A DNA stretch of 64,000 bases from Erythrobacter dokdonensis DSW-74 (GTDB lineage: Bacteria; Pseudomonadota; Alphaproteobacteria; Sphingomonadales; Sphingomonadaceae), in the NCBI RefSeq assembly GCF_001677335.1, contig NZ_LZYB01000002.1, positions 186,001 through 250,000 on the forward strand, given 5' to 3'. The notes below the pieces were generated by a model. That model was not told where the DNA came from, made no database searches, and worked only from the letters and a program-made list of their open reading frames with translations. Positions within the stretch are counted from its first letter, which is position 1; each line of letters opens with the position of its first letter. This document shows, in pieces, positions 44,783 through 54,425 of this stretch. Position numbers and translations under genes: made by a program.

Positions 44783-45225
44783 GTTTCTCTGATCCGCACT
44801 ACTCAGACGATGCCGGGCAGTCGCCGCACACGGCGCTGCTCGGCTCCGAGTTTGTCAGCTTCGACGAGGCGACCCAGACGGCCACCATGCGCTTTACCGT
44901 GAAGCGCGAGATGACCACTTGGCGTGGCGGCGTGCAGGGCGGGCTGATCGCGGGCTATCTCGACGATGTGATGGGCTATGCCTTTGTCGCGGCGACCGGG
45001 GGCGAACTGGCGCCGCTCAACCTCGACATTTCCATGACCCTGATCCGCCTGATCCCTGATGGAGCGACCATTATCGGCAAGGGCCGGGTGGTGAAGGCCG
45101 GGCGGCGCGTGGTGTTCCTCGAAGGCGAGCTCCTTGCCGAGGACGGTACGATCTACGCCCGCTCGACCTCGACCGCTCTGCCGACGCCGCGCCCGACACC
45201 GACCGACACGGGTATGGGCGTCTGA
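44779..45225 (+). CDS. PaaI-family hot-dog thioesterase
   Basis: A 148-residue hot-dog-fold protein: [20 protein letters not shown] followed by [19 protein letters not shown], with the family's helix holding the acidic residue (YLDDVMG), and a C-terminal [16 protein letters not shown] strand ([20 protein letters not shown]). Such enzymes hydrolyse aryl- or acyl-CoA thioesters. GTG 44779 is overlapped by the upstream stop, and the stop shares a base with the rbfA start. Confidence 0.88.
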   Translation: MSFSDPHYSDDAGQSPHTALLGSEFVSFDEATQTATMRFTVKREMTTWRGGVQGGLIAGYLDDVMGYAFVAATGGELAPLNLDISMTLIRLIPDGATIIGKGRVVKAGRRVVFLEGELLAEDGTIYARSTSTALPTPRPTPTDTGMGV

Positions 45226-45641
45226 TGGCGCGCCAGCCTTTCACCGCCGAGCAGCAATCGGTGCGGGTCCTCAAGGTCGGCGAGCGGGTACGGCATATCC
45301 TGTCCGAACTGCTCGCGCGGGGCGAGGTGCATGACGATATCGTCAGCGCCGCGCATATTTCGGTGACGGAAGTGCGCATGACCCCCGATCTGCGCCATGC
45401 GACCGCCTATGTGAAGGCGCTGCTCGGGGCGGGCCCGAAAGTCTCGGACGATGATGTTGTCCATGCGCTGCGGCAGAACACCGCCTTCCTCCAGCGCGAG
45501 GTCGCCCAGCGGCTGGGCCTGAAGTTCGCGCCCAAGCTCAAGTTCCGCAAGGACGAAAGCTTTGCCGAGGCCGACCGGATCGAAGCGCTGCTGCGCGATC
45601 CCAAGGTGGCGCGCGATCTCGACGGGGACGAGGAAGAATAG
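45225..45641 (+). CDS. rbfA: Ribosome-binding factor A
   Basis: A 138-residue KH-type protein that helps mature the 16S rRNA 5' end in the 30S subunit. Seen: [60 protein letters not shown]. It has an acidic C-terminal tail. It overlaps the thioesterase by one base (TGATG) and ends the infB operon. Confidence 0.96.
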   Translation: MARQPFTAEQQSVRVLKVGERVRHILSELLARGEVHDDIVSAAHISVTEVRMTPDLRHATAYVKALLGAGPKVSDDDVVHALRQNTAFLQREVAQRLGLKFAPKLKFRKDESFAEADRIEALLRDPKVARDLDGDEEE

Positions 45642-45644
45642 GTT

Positions 45645-46226
45645 CTAGCGGGGGACCATTCGCGCCCGCAGCGTAATGTCGACCTTGTTGCCGACAATCA
45701 GCTGGTAGCTTTTCATCCCGAATTGTCGCCGGTCGATCGTTGTGGTGCCGGTGAAACTGACCGGCTTGCCCGCGAGCGCAACCGGATCGGCTGCAAAGGT
45801 CACGTCAAGTGTTGCCGGTCGGGTCACACCGCGCGCGGTCAACTCGCCCTGCACCGTGCCACGGGTCGGGCTGGTAAGGTCGAGCGAGCGCCCCACGAAG
45901 CGGATCGCGGGATATTTCTCGACCCAGAAGAATTTTTCCCCGCGCAGCCGCTTGAGCGTTACTGCGTCGGGCGCCTCGATCGCGGTCGCATCGAAAGTCA
46001 CGTCGATCACCGCGCGTTCGGGTGCGCCTGGTACGATGGTGACCGCGCCTTGCATCTTGGGAAAGTTCGCGGTCTTGCTGGCAAGGCCGAAAAAGGGAAC
46101 CTTGGCTGATACATTGCTCGCCGATGCGTCGAGCGTGTAGCGTTGCGGCGCACCGATGTTCGCCAGCGCGAACAGCGCCAGCAGCGGCAGCAACACGAAG
46201 CGGGCAAGGGTGTTTCGGTCGTTCAT
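45645..46226 (-). CDS. YceI-family periplasmic lipid-binding protein
   Basis: A 193-residue exported lipocalin-like protein. Signal peptide MNDRNTLARFVLLPLLALFA is cleaved near NIGA. The YceI barrel shows RYTLDASASNVSAKVPFFG, a VTFDATAIEAPD segment, LRGEKFFWVEKYPAIRFVGR and RRQFGMKSYQLIVGNKVDIT. Family members bind isoprenoids. ATG 46226 is used because the longer frame (46268) has no signal peptide at its start. Converges with rbfA, 3 bases apart. Confidence 0.9.
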   Translation of the reverse strand: MNDRNTLARFVLLPLLALFALANIGAPQRYTLDASASNVSAKVPFFGLASKTANFPKMQGAVTIVPGAPERAVIDVTFDATAIEAPDAVTLKRLRGEKFFWVEKYPAIRFVGRSLDLTSPTRGTVQGELTARGVTRPATLDVTFAADPVALAGKPVSFTGTTTIDRRQFGMKSYQLIVGNKVDITLRARMVPR

Positions 46227-46307
46227 CACACAGACAATACGCACGAGATGGGCAAAAGGTTCAATCATCGTCTCGCGGGGATCACGCCGAACGGGTAGGC
46301 AGACGCG

Positions 46308-46883
46308 ATGGCCAAGCTCTATTTCTACTATGCCAGCATGAATGCCGGCAAATCATCGCACCTTTTGCAGGCCGACTTCAATTACCGCGAGCGGGGCATG
46401 CGTACCATGTTGTGGACCGCCGCCCTCGACAGCCGTTCGGGCGGGTTGGTCAAGAGCCGCATTGGCCTGGAGAGCGCAGCGCATCGCTTCCACCCCGATA
46501 CCGATCTTTGGGCGGATGTCAGCGCAGCGCACGCTGCAACGCCGTTCGACTGCGTTCTCGTGGACGAGGCCCAGTTCCTCGGTCCGAAGCAGGTCTGGCA
46601 GCTTGCCCGGCTGGCGGACGAGGCTGGCATACCGGTGCTTTGCTATGGTTTGCGAACCGATTTCCAGGGTGAGCTCTTCCCGGGTTCCGCGGTGCTTCTG
46701 GGCATCGCCGATGCGCTGGTGGAGTTGAAAGCCGTGTGCCATTGCGGCCGCAAGGCCACCATGAACCTGCGCGTCGATGAAGGCGGGGCGGCGGTGAAAC
46801 AGGGCGCGCAGACCGAGATCGGCGGCAATGATCGCTATGTCGCGCTATGCCGCAAGCACTTCTCGCAGGCCCTGCGCGCATGA
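46308..46883 (+). CDS. tdk: Thymidine kinase
   Basis: A 191-residue type II thymidine kinase for deoxynucleoside salvage. P-loop SMNAGKSSHLLQ is near residue 10, the DCVLVDEAQFL Walker B region near 80, CYGLRTDFQGELFPGS is the lasso region, and zinc is bound by VCHCGRKA and the C-terminal LCRKH. All are intact. Confidence 0.96.
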   Translation: MAKLYFYYASMNAGKSSHLLQADFNYRERGMRTMLWTAALDSRSGGLVKSRIGLESAAHRFHPDTDLWADVSAAHAATPFDCVLVDEAQFLGPKQVWQLARLADEAGIPVLCYGLRTDFQGELFPGSAVLLGIADALVELKAVCHCGRKATMNLRVDEGGAAVKQGAQTEIGGNDRYVALCRKHFSQALRA

Positions 46884-46936
46884 GGGCGCTGGCCTGCCTA
46901 TGGTTTTCGACGCGCAGGCCTCCTATCTGAACGGCA

Positions 46937-47662
46937 ATGACTGAAACCTTCGCTCTTGCCCTTGTGCTGATCCCCGCGCTGGTGATCGCGATCGTGTTTC
47001 ACGAGGTCGCGCATGGCTACGCCGCCAAACTCCTGGGTGATCCCACAGCATCCGAACGCGGGAGGCTGACGCTCAATCCGCTACGCCATGTCGACCCTGT
47101 CGGCACGCTGCTTGTCCCCGGCGCACTGGCACTTCTGGGCGGGCCGGTGTTCGGCTGGGCCAAGCCGGTGCCGGTCAATAAATGGCGGCTCGACAATCCG
47201 CGGTTCGGGATGATGGCGGTCGCGGCGGCCGGACCAGGCAGCAATTTCGTGCTCGCAGGCCTTGGTGCGGTGCTGCTTGGGCTGACCATGCCGGTTGGCA
47301 TCGGCTTTGGCGGCGATTCCGAGGCAGGGGCTGCGCTGCTGGTCGGCCAGTCGGGCGAGCCGCTGTGGCTTGCGACGGGGCTGTTCTACTTCATCCTGGT
47401 CAACATCTTCCTCGGACTGTTCAATCTCCTGCCGATCCCGCCGTTCGACGGGTCTCACATCGTTGGCGGGTTGCTGCCGGCGCGGTTACGGGCTGGTTGG
47501 GAGCGGTTGCAGGGCATCGGCATGGTGCTGCTGGTCGGTCTGATCGCGGCCAGTTGGGTGTTCGGGACCAGCTGGCTCGGAGAGGTGCTGATGCCGCCGG
47601 TCGGCTATGCGATGGGGTTCTACCTGGCGCTGGCGGACTCGATCGCGGCGCTGATCGCCTGA
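46937..47662 (+). CDS. Site-2 protease-family intramembrane metalloprotease (M50)
   Basis: A 241-residue membrane protein with about six segments. The zinc motif is FHEVAHGY near residue 22; the third ligand lies in LLPIPPFDGSHIVGG near 160. No PDZ domain, so it is the short type related to Bacillus SpoIVFB rather than RseP. Substrate unknown. Its 3' end overlaps the convergent glpD gene by 43 bases. Confidence 0.92.
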   Translation: MTETFALALVLIPALVIAIVFHEVAHGYAAKLLGDPTASERGRLTLNPLRHVDPVGTLLVPGALALLGGPVFGWAKPVPVNKWRLDNPRFGMMAVAAAGPGSNFVLAGLGAVLLGLTMPVGIGFGGDSEAGAALLVGQSGEPLWLATGLFYFILVNIFLGLFNLLPIPPFDGSHIVGGLLPARLRAGWERLQGIGMVLLVGLIAASWVFGTSWLGEVLMPPVGYAMGFYLALADSIAALIA

Positions 47663-49164
47663 TCTTCTACCCGGGCCCGCGCGAACCAGTGGGCGAGGGC
47701 GGCGCGCTCGTCGGCGCTCATATGCAGCCCCAGCTTTGAACGCCGCCACAAGACATCCTCGGCGCTGCGGGCGAATTCGTGGCGGACAAGGTAGATCACC
47801 TCTGCGGCTGTCAGTTCGCCCCCGAAATGCTGGCCGAGGTCCTCGAGGGTGCGTGCATCCCCCAGCACCTGTGTCATCCGTGTGCCATAGGCGCGGGCGA
47901 GGCGGCGCAGCATGGATCCGGGCAGCCATGGCCGGATCGCGGCTTGCGCGGCGACAAAGCCTTCGAAATCGAGCGCAGGAACATCGCCGCCGGGCAGCGG
48001 GGCTTGCGCTGTCCACGATCGCCCGCCGATAGCCAGCTTTTCCAGCGCGTGTTCGGCAAGCTTGCGATAGGTCGTGATCTTGCCGCCGAAGATCGACAGC
48101 AGCGCCGGCTGCTGGCCGTCGGGGCCGCGGTCGAGCTCGAAGACGTAATCGCGCGTGACGGTCGAGTTGCTGGCCGACTGGTCGTCATAGAGCGGGCGCA
48201 CCCCGGCATAGGACCATACGGCCTGATCGGGCGAGACATCGGCGGCAAGATATTCGTTCACCGCATTGCAGATGTAATCCGCTTCCTCCGGGCTGATGGC
48301 GATGCCCGCCGGATCGCCCTGGAAAGCGACATCGGTCGTGCCAACCAGTGTGAATTCGCCTTCATAGGGAATGGCAAAGACGATGCGCCCGTCGCGGTTC
48401 TGGAAGATGTAGCAATGTTCGCCCTCGTAGAGCCGCGGGAAGACGAGGTGGCTACCCTTGACCAGCCGCAGGTGCGCGGCGTTGCGCCCCGGCATGGCGC
48501 GGGCGAGCACCTGATCGACCCAAGGGCCTGCGGCATTGACCACTATCCGCGCGGTCACGCTCTGCTCGCCGGTCGGCCCCTTAAGCCGCGCATGCCAGCC
48601 CTCGCGAGCGCGTTTCAGCCCGGTGCATTCGGTGCGGGTGCGGATGTCCGCTCCGCGCTCGGCCGCGTCCATGGCGTTGAGCACCACCAGCCTTGCGTCC
48701 TCGACCCAGCAATCGGAATATTCGAAGCCGCGCGTCAGCCGCTCCTCCAGTACCCCGGCATGGGGCGGACGGGTCAGATCGACACCGCGCGCCGGCGGCA
48801 GCAGCTTGCGCCCGCCGATATGGTCATAGAGGAACAGGCCGAGCCGCAACAGCCACTTGGGCCTGAGGCCTGCATCATGCGGCAGCACAAAGCGCAGCGG
48901 CCAGATGATATGCGGAGCGATGGCCAACAGCCGCTCGCGCTCGATCAGGCTCTCGCGCACCAGACGGAATTCGTAGTGCTCAAGGTAGCGCAGGCCACCG
49001 TGGACCAGCTTCGTCGAGGCGGAAGAGGTCGCTCCCGCAAGATCGTCTTTCTCGACGAGGCATACAGACAACCCGCGCCCGGCCGCATCGCGCGCGATGC
49101 CAGCACCGTTGATGCCGCCGCCGATAACCAGCAGATCGAATTCTTGGGGCCCGGTAATGTCCAT
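47620..49164 (-). CDS. glpD: Aerobic glycerol-3-phosphate dehydrogenase
   Basis: A 514-residue membrane-associated flavoprotein that oxidises glycerol-3-phosphate to DHAP and feeds electrons to quinone. FAD motif DLLVIGGGINGAGIARDAAG is at the N-terminus, ASTKLVHGGLRYLE follows near 50, and the C-terminal DAO_C domain is present (DVLWRRSKLGLHMSADERAA). No glpK or glpF is adjacent. Convergent overlap with the M50 gene. Confidence 0.96.
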   Translation of the reverse strand: MDITGPQEFDLLVIGGGINGAGIARDAAGRGLSVCLVEKDDLAGATSSASTKLVHGGLRYLEHYEFRLVRESLIERERLLAIAPHIIWPLRFVLPHDAGLRPKWLLRLGLFLYDHIGGRKLLPPARGVDLTRPPHAGVLEERLTRGFEYSDCWVEDARLVVLNAMDAAERGADIRTRTECTGLKRAREGWHARLKGPTGEQSVTARIVVNAAGPWVDQVLARAMPGRNAAHLRLVKGSHLVFPRLYEGEHCYIFQNRDGRIVFAIPYEGEFTLVGTTDVAFQGDPAGIAISPEEADYICNAVNEYLAADVSPDQAVWSYAGVRPLYDDQSASNSTVTRDYVFELDRGPDGQQPALLSIFGGKITTYRKLAEHALEKLAIGGRSWTAQAPLPGGDVPALDFEGFVAAQAAIRPWLPGSMLRRLARAYGTRMTQVLGDARTLEDLGQHFGGELTAAEVIYLVRHEFARSAEDVLWRRSKLGLHMSADERAALAHWFARARVEDQAISAAIESASAR

Positions 49165-49212
49165 GCGTTACGAAACTTGGCCTTTTGCGCGCGGCTTGGC
49201 TAGGGGGGCGAG

Positions 49213-50229
49213 GTGAACGAGCCTTTGCAATCCTCCCCCCGCACGCCACTTAGCGGCTGGCTGATCCTCGACAAGCCGCGCGGTCTCGGCTCCACCCAGG
49301 CGGTCGGAGCGGTCAAGCGCGCACTGCGGCAAGGCGGCTATGCCAAGACCAAGGTCGGCCATGGCGGGACGCTTGATCCGCTCGCTGAAGGCGTGCTTCC
49401 GATTGCGCTGGGCGAGGCGACCAAGCTCGCCGGTCGAATGCTGGATGCAAGCAAGATCTACGCCTTCACGATCAGCTTCGGCGAGGAGACCGACACGCTT
49501 GATGCAGAAGGTGCGGTGGTGGCACGCTCCGACCGCTTCCCGCCGCTGGCAGCGGTGGCGGCGGTGCTTGACCATTTTACCGGCCCGATCCGCCAATTGC
49601 CGCCCGCGTACTCCGCGCTCAAGGTCGACGGCAAACGCGCGTACGAGCTGGCAAGGGCAGGTGAGGAGGTGGAACTCGCGGAGCGCGCGGTGACGATCCA
49701 TTCGCTTGAACTTGCCGGCGGCAATCCTGGCAGGGAGCCGATTGAATCCGCCTTCCAGACCACTGCAGGCCGGCCTGATCCCTATGATCCTGCCGCCCCG
49801 CTAGAATTGGCCGAAAGCGTTACACTCCTCGCGCATGTCTCCAAAGGCACCTATATCCGCAGCCTTGCCCGTGACATTGCCCATGCGCTCGGCACAGTCG
49901 GCCACATTACCTATCTGCGTCGCATCAAGGCCGGTCCGTTCCTTCAGGAACAGGCGATTTCGCTGGACAAACTGGAGGAAACCGCTAAGGGCGCGAGCCT
50001 TGAACACCTAATCCTGCCGCTGGAGGCAGGGCTGGACGACATCCCGGCCCTTTCCCTCGACCAGACAAGCGCGCAGGCGGTCCGACAGGGCCGGGTGCTG
50101 TCTGGCATGCCCCAATCATCCGGGCTCTATCTGGCGAAACTGGGCGATGTCCCGGTCGCGCTGATGGAAATCACGGATGGGACGGCGAAGGTCGTCAGGG
50201 GCTTTAACCTTCCCGATGTCGCTGAGTAG
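49213..50229 (+). CDS. truB: tRNA pseudouridine-55 synthase
   Basis: A 338-residue enzyme making pseudouridine 55 in the T loop of tRNAs. Catalytic D55 lies in [40 protein letters not shown] is the second conserved block. The start is GTG 49213 after GGGGGCGAG-like sequence. It precedes rpsO by 13 bases, the common truB-rpsO-pnp order. Confidence 0.97.
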   Translation: MNEPLQSSPRTPLSGWLILDKPRGLGSTQAVGAVKRALRQGGYAKTKVGHGGTLDPLAEGVLPIALGEATKLAGRMLDASKIYAFTISFGEETDTLDAEGAVVARSDRFPPLAAVAAVLDHFTGPIRQLPPAYSALKVDGKRAYELARAGEEVELAERAVTIHSLELAGGNPGREPIESAFQTTAGRPDPYDPAAPLELAESVTLLAHVSKGTYIRSLARDIAHALGTVGHITYLRRIKAGPFLQEQAISLDKLEETAKGASLEHLILPLEAGLDDIPALSLDQTSAQAVRQGRVLSGMPQSSGLYLAKLGDVPVALMEITDGTAKVVRGFNLPDVAE

Positions 50230-50242
50230 AAAGACACAACAC

Positions 50243-50512
50243 ATGTCGGTGACCGCCGAAAAGAAGCAGGAAATCATTTCCGATAACGCCCGTGATCCCA
50301 AGGACACCGGCAGCCCCGAAGTCCAGGTCGCGATCCTCACCGAGCGCATCCGCAACCTGACCGAGCACTTCAAGGATCACCACAAGGACAACCACTCGCG
50401 TCGCGGCCTGCTGATGATGGTCAACAAGCGCCGCACGCTGCTCGCCTACCTCAAGAAGAAGGATGTCGAGCGCTACAACGCGCTGATCCAGAAGCTGGGT
50501 CTGCGTAAGTAA
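50243..50512 (+). CDS. rpsO: 30S ribosomal protein S15
   Basis: An 89-residue ribosomal protein binding the central domain of 16S rRNA. It reads [20 protein letters not shown] and [19 protein letters not shown], and ends [14 protein letters not shown], all standard. ATG 50243 gives the normal length; longer frames from 50177 overlap truB. Confidence 0.98.
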   Translation: MSVTAEKKQEIISDNARDPKDTGSPEVQVAILTERIRNLTEHFKDHHKDNHSRRGLLMMVNKRRTLLAYLKKKDVERYNALIQKLGLRK

Positions 50513-50524
50513 GAGTTTAGCGGG

Positions 50525-50552
50525 AAGGGCGGCTCTAGGGGCCGCCTTTCTT
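50525..50552 (+). terminator. Intrinsic terminator between rpsO and pnp
   Basis: AAGGGCGGC and GCCGCCTTT flank the short loop TCTAGGG, with TTTCTT at the end. It begins 13 bp after the rpsO stop. Because pnp starts 135 bp further, it may attenuate or separate the two transcripts. Confidence 0.7.
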
Positions 50553-50687
50553 GCATTTGGGGCTAGCGGGCATCCGGCTCGCTGCCTTGGGGCCAAATCA
50601 GCGCCCCGCACCGGACCGGGACGGTTCTTTCCCCGGCACAAGAGGCCCCGCCCGGCAATGTGGCCGCGCGGGTCAGAAGGAAAATCC

Positions 50688-52970
50688 ATGTTCGACACGA
50701 AAACCGTATCGCTGGAGTGGGGCGGAAAGACCCTCACTCTGGAAACCGGGCGTATTGCCCGTCAGGCCGATGGGGCCGTGCTGGCGACCTATGGCGAAAC
50801 CGTCGTGCTGTGCGCTGTCACCGCCGCCAAGAGCGTCAAGGAAGGCCAGGACTTCTTCCCGCTCACCGTCCACTACCAGGAAAAGTTCTCCGCTGCCGGG
50901 CGCATCCCGGGCGGCTTCTTCAAGCGTGAACGCGGCGCGACCGAAAAGGAAACGCTCACCAGCCGCCTGATCGACCGTCCGATCCGTCCGCTGTTCCCCG
51001 AAGGCTTCTACAACGAAATCAATGTTATCTGTCAGGTTCTGTCGTTCGACGGCGAGACCGAAGCCGATATCCTTGCCATGATCGCGGCTTCGGCGGCGCT
51101 GACGATTTCGGGCGTGCCCTTCATGGGCCCGATCGGCGCCGCGCGCGTCGGTTATGTCGATGGCGAATACACGCTCAATCCGAAGCAGGACAAGGCGCTC
51201 GCCGAAGGCCGTCTCGACCTCGTCGTTGCCGCCACCGACAAGGCGGTGATGATGGTCGAATCCGAAGCCAAGGAACTGACCGAGGATGAAATGCTCGGCG
51301 CGGTGATGTTCGCGCATGACGAGATCCGCAAGGTCATCGGCGCGATCGTGGACCTCGCCGAAAAGGCTGCCAAGGATCCGTGGGACATCGACGTTTCCGA
51401 CAACACCGCCGACATCAAAGCGAAGCTCAAGGAGCTGGTCGGTGCCGATATCGCTGCGGCTTACAAGCTCACCGACAAGTCGGCGCGTTCGAACGCGCTG
51501 AACGAGGCGCGGGCCAAGGCCAAGGCGGCATTTGCCGACGAAACCCCCCAGACCCAGATGGTCGCGATCAAGACCATGAAGAAGGTGGAAGCCGACATCG
51601 TGCGCACCGCCATCCTCAAGGAAGGTTCGCGCATCGACGGCCGCAAGCTCGATCAGGTCCGCCCGATCGAAGCGATCGTCGGCTTCCTGCCGCGCACCCA
51701 TGGCTCGTCGCTGTTCACGCGCGGCGAAACCCAGGCGATCTGCACCACCACGCTCGGCACTAAGGATTCCGAGCAGATGATCGATGGTCTGGAAGGCCTG
51801 AGCTATTCCAGCTTCATGCTGCACTACAACTTCCCGCCCTATTCGGTCGGTGAAGTGGGCCGCTTCGGAGCGCCGGGTCGCCGCGAAGTCGGCCACGGCA
51901 AGCTCGCCTGGCGCGCGCTCAACCCCGTGCTGCCGAGCAAGGAAGACTTCCCCTACACCATCCGCGTGCTGTCGGACATCACCGAGTCGAACGGCTCGTC
52001 CTCGATGGCGACCGTGTGCGGCGGCTGTCTGTCGATGATGGATGCTGGTGTGCCGGTGAAGGCTCCTGTGTCGGGCATCGCCATGGGCCTGATCCTCGAA
52101 GGTGACGAATTCGCCGTCCTCTCGGACATTCTGGGCGATGAAGACCACCTCGGCGACATGGACTTCAAGGTTGCCGGGACCGCCGAAGGCATCACCACGA
52201 TGCAGATGGACATCAAGGTTGCCGGCATCACCCAGGAAATCATGGCCAAGGCGCTGGAGCAGGCCAAGGCCGGCCGCCAGCACATCCTTGGCGAGATGGC
52301 CAAGGCGCTGACCGGTGCCCGCACCGAAGTCAGCAAGCACGCCCCGCGCATCGAGACGATCCAGATCGACAAGTCGAAGATCCGTGACGTCATCGGTACC
52401 GGCGGCAAGGTGATCCGCGAGATCGTCGCCGAAACCGGCGCCAAGGTCGACATCGACGATGAAGGCGTGATCAAGATCTCGTCTTCCAACCTCGACGAGA
52501 TCGAAGCGGCGAAGAACTGGATCCTCGGAATCGTCGAGGAACCGGAAGTCGGCAAGATCTACACCGGCAAGGTTGTCAACATTGTCGATTTCGGCGCGTT
52601 CGTGAACTTCATGGGCGGCAAGGACGGCCTCGTCCACGTCAGCGAAATGAAGAACGAGCGTGTCGAAAAGCCGACCGATGTTGTCTCCGAAGGCATGGAG
52701 GTGAAGGTCAAGGTGCTCGAGATCGACCAGCGCGGCAAGGTCCGCCTGTCGATGCGCGTGGTCGACCAGGAAACCGGCGAAGAGCTGGAAGACACCCGTC
52801 CGCCGCGCGAACCGCGTGAACCGCGCGGTGATCGTGGCGATCGCGGCGACCGTCGCGGGCCAAAGGGTGGGCGCGGCGGCGATCGTGGTGGTCGCGACCG
52901 TGGCGGCGACCGCGGCGGGCGTGATCGCGATAGCGGCCCGGCGGGTCTGCCGGACTTCCTGAAGGACTAA
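50688..52970 (+). CDS. pnp: Polynucleotide phosphorylase
   Basis: A 760-residue 3'-5' phosphorolytic exoribonuclease of RNA decay. Two RNase PH domains ([40 protein letters not shown]) flank an all-helical domain, followed by KH ([19 protein letters not shown]) and S1 ([20 protein letters not shown]). The C-terminal tail is Arg/Gly/Asp-rich ([18 protein letters not shown]) and probably disordered. ATG 50688 follows AGAAGGA. Confidence 0.98.
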   Translation: MFDTKTVSLEWGGKTLTLETGRIARQADGAVLATYGETVVLCAVTAAKSVKEGQDFFPLTVHYQEKFSAAGRIPGGFFKRERGATEKETLTSRLIDRPIRPLFPEGFYNEINVICQVLSFDGETEADILAMIAASAALTISGVPFMGPIGAARVGYVDGEYTLNPKQDKALAEGRLDLVVAATDKAVMMVESEAKELTEDEMLGAVMFAHDEIRKVIGAIVDLAEKAAKDPWDIDVSDNTADIKAKLKELVGADIAAAYKLTDKSARSNALNEARAKAKAAFADETPQTQMVAIKTMKKVEADIVRTAILKEGSRIDGRKLDQVRPIEAIVGFLPRTHGSSLFTRGETQAICTTTLGTKDSEQMIDGLEGLSYSSFMLHYNFPPYSVGEVGRFGAPGRREVGHGKLAWRALNPVLPSKEDFPYTIRVLSDITESNGSSSMATVCGGCLSMMDAGVPVKAPVSGIAMGLILEGDEFAVLSDILGDEDHLGDMDFKVAGTAEGITTMQMDIKVAGITQEIMAKALEQAKAGRQHILGEMAKALTGARTEVSKHAPRIETIQIDKSKIRDVIGTGGKVIREIVAETGAKVDIDDEGVIKISSSNLDEIEAAKNWILGIVEEPEVGKIYTGKVVNIVDFGAFVNFMGGKDGLVHVSEMKNERVEKPTDVVSEGMEVKVKVLEIDQRGKVRLSMRVVDQETGEELEDTRPPREPREPRGDRGDRGDRRGPKGGRGGDRGGRDRGGDRGGRDRDSGPAGLPDFLKD

Positions 52971-52993
52971 CCGTCCGCGAGACCGAACAAACA

Positions 52994-53024
52994 GCCCGCC
53001 GGGAGCAATTCCGGCGGGTTTTTT
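52994..53024 (+). terminator. Intrinsic terminator after pnp
   Basis: CCCGCCGG and CCGGCGGG form a perfect 8-bp stem with loop GAGCAATT and a run of six T. It begins 24 bp after the pnp stop. A textbook rho-independent terminator. Confidence 0.93.
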
Positions 53025-53050
53025 GTCTCCGCTTGGGCTAGGGGGCACCC

Positions 53051-53728
53051 ATGCTGAAACGCGAACTGATCGACACGGCGCAAATCGAGGATGGTGTGCT
53101 GCTCAAACTCTACAGCCACGGGCGCGATTTCATGATCGTGCTGGGGCGCAACGAGCTGATGAGCACGCGGATGCGCTTTTCCGAGGAACAACTGGCGGAA
53201 CTGACGCTCGCCAAGCTCGGCAAGGACAATCCCCGCATCCTGATCGGCGGCTACGGCATGGGCTTTACCTACCGCGCCGCAGCGGAGCGGCTGGGCGAGC
53301 AGGCACAGATCGTGATCGCTGAAATATCGGAAAAGATTGTCGAATGGGCGAGGGGGCCGATGGCCGAGCTGACCGGCGAGAGCCTGTCGGATCCGCGCCT
53401 CGACCTGAAAATCTGCGACGTCGCGGCCCTGATCGATGATGCCAATGACGGCACCTGCGAGAAATTCGACGCGATCCTGCTCGATGTCGATAACGGGCCC
53501 GATGGTCTCGTGCGCGATGCCAACAACCGGCTGTATTCCCGCACGGGTCTTGCCAAGGCCCGCGACGCGTTGAAGCCGGGCGGTATCCTGAGCGTGTGGT
53601 CAGCCGCGCCCGATCCCGCCTTCCGCAAGCGCCTGAAGGATACGGGGCTGGACGTGGAGGAACGCGGCATCCGCTCGCGTCCGGGCAACAAAGGCGCGCA
53701 TCACATCATCTGGTTTGCCGCCAAGTGA
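53051..53728 (+). CDS. Spermidine synthase-like SAM-binding protein
   Basis: A 225-residue class I methyltransferase-fold protein related to spermidine synthase. SAM-type motif RILIGGYGMGFTYRAA is near residue 62, the acidic residue after strand 2 in IVIAEISEKIVEWAR, and FDAILLDVDNGPDGLV is motif III. The N-terminal beta-domain of true SpeE is short (EDGVLLKLYSHGRDFMIVLG), so a methyl- or aminopropyltransferase role is unproven. Confidence 0.78.
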   Translation: MLKRELIDTAQIEDGVLLKLYSHGRDFMIVLGRNELMSTRMRFSEEQLAELTLAKLGKDNPRILIGGYGMGFTYRAAAERLGEQAQIVIAEISEKIVEWARGPMAELTGESLSDPRLDLKICDVAALIDDANDGTCEKFDAILLDVDNGPDGLVRDANNRLYSRTGLAKARDALKPGGILSVWSAAPDPAFRKRLKDTGLDVEERGIRSRPGNKGAHHIIWFAAK

Positions 53729-53786
53729 TCGCGGGGTAAGCTCGCCCTTGCGATCCGCCACTATGAGGCCGTTCGGGAGACCTTGC

Positions 53787-54425
53787 ATGATTGCTGGCGA
53801 ACAGTCCGAAGATGCCCGTCTGGTCCGCCGCGCCGGAATTGCCGTCATCGCCCTGCATCTCGCCTACGCAGCGGTCACTATCGCCGGATTCTTTGCGCTT
53901 CCGCAGCGCGATGCGCCGATTGCCGATCCGTGGTTCGCCGCCATGGAGTGGCTTATCATCCTCATCGGCCCGTGCGTGCTGCTGTTCTTCGCGGCCTTCG
54001 CGCGGGTTGCCGCGGGGCGGACTTGGAGCCTCTGCGCGCTCGTGCTGGCGGCGGTTACCTTCGCCCTCAGCGCGGCGCTCCACGCGGTCATCCTCGCGGT
54101 CGGACGCCATGATGCGTTGGTCGCTGGAGTGGGAGCATTGTCCTTCGTCTGGCCTTCTGCGGCCTATGCCATCGATATACTCGCTTGGGACTGGTTCTTC
54201 GGTCTCGCGTTGCTGTGCGCCGGCATGGCCCTGCCGGCGTCACCGCGCACGCTGTCCGCGCGGCGGGTGTTCCTGCTCGCCGGAGCGCTGGCGCTGGCGG
54301 GTCTGGCCGGTCCTGCGACCGGTGCGATGGAACTGAGGAACGTAGGCATCCTCGGCTACGCGGTACTGTTCCCTGTCGCAGTGGCGCTTGTTCTGCGCGA
54401 CTTCGGTCGGACGGAACCGGCCTAG
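53787..54425 (+). CDS. Integral membrane protein of unknown function, about 212 residues
   Basis: Six or more hydrophobic segments (for example AGIAVIALHLAYAAVTIAGF; WLIILIGPCVLLFFAAF; VFLLAGALALAGLAGPATGA) connected by short loops. No motif is recognised. ATG 53787 follows GGGAGA at eight bases; longer starts at 53715 and 53763 overlap or abut the upstream gene. Ends convergently with the DUF481 gene, 4 bases overlapping. Confidence 0.7.
   Translation: MIAGEQSEDARLVRRAGIAVIALHLAYAAVTIAGFFALPQRDAPIADPWFAAMEWLIILIGPCVLLFFAAFARVAAGRTWSLCALVLAAVTFALSAALHAVILAVGRHDALVAGVGALSFVWPSAAYAIDILAWDWFFGLALLCAGMALPASPRTLSARRVFLLAGALALAGLAGPATGAMELRNVGILGYAVLFPVAVALVLRDFGRTEPA

Noticed and set aside
52800..52940. 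GGCGACCGT-type repeats at the end of pnp
   Set aside because: These are in-frame codons of the Arg/Gly/Asp-rich tail of PNPase rather than an independent repeat array.
50673..53048. Minus-strand 791-codon frame opposite pnp
   Set aside because: Antisense shadow of pnp; it also crosses the pnp terminator.
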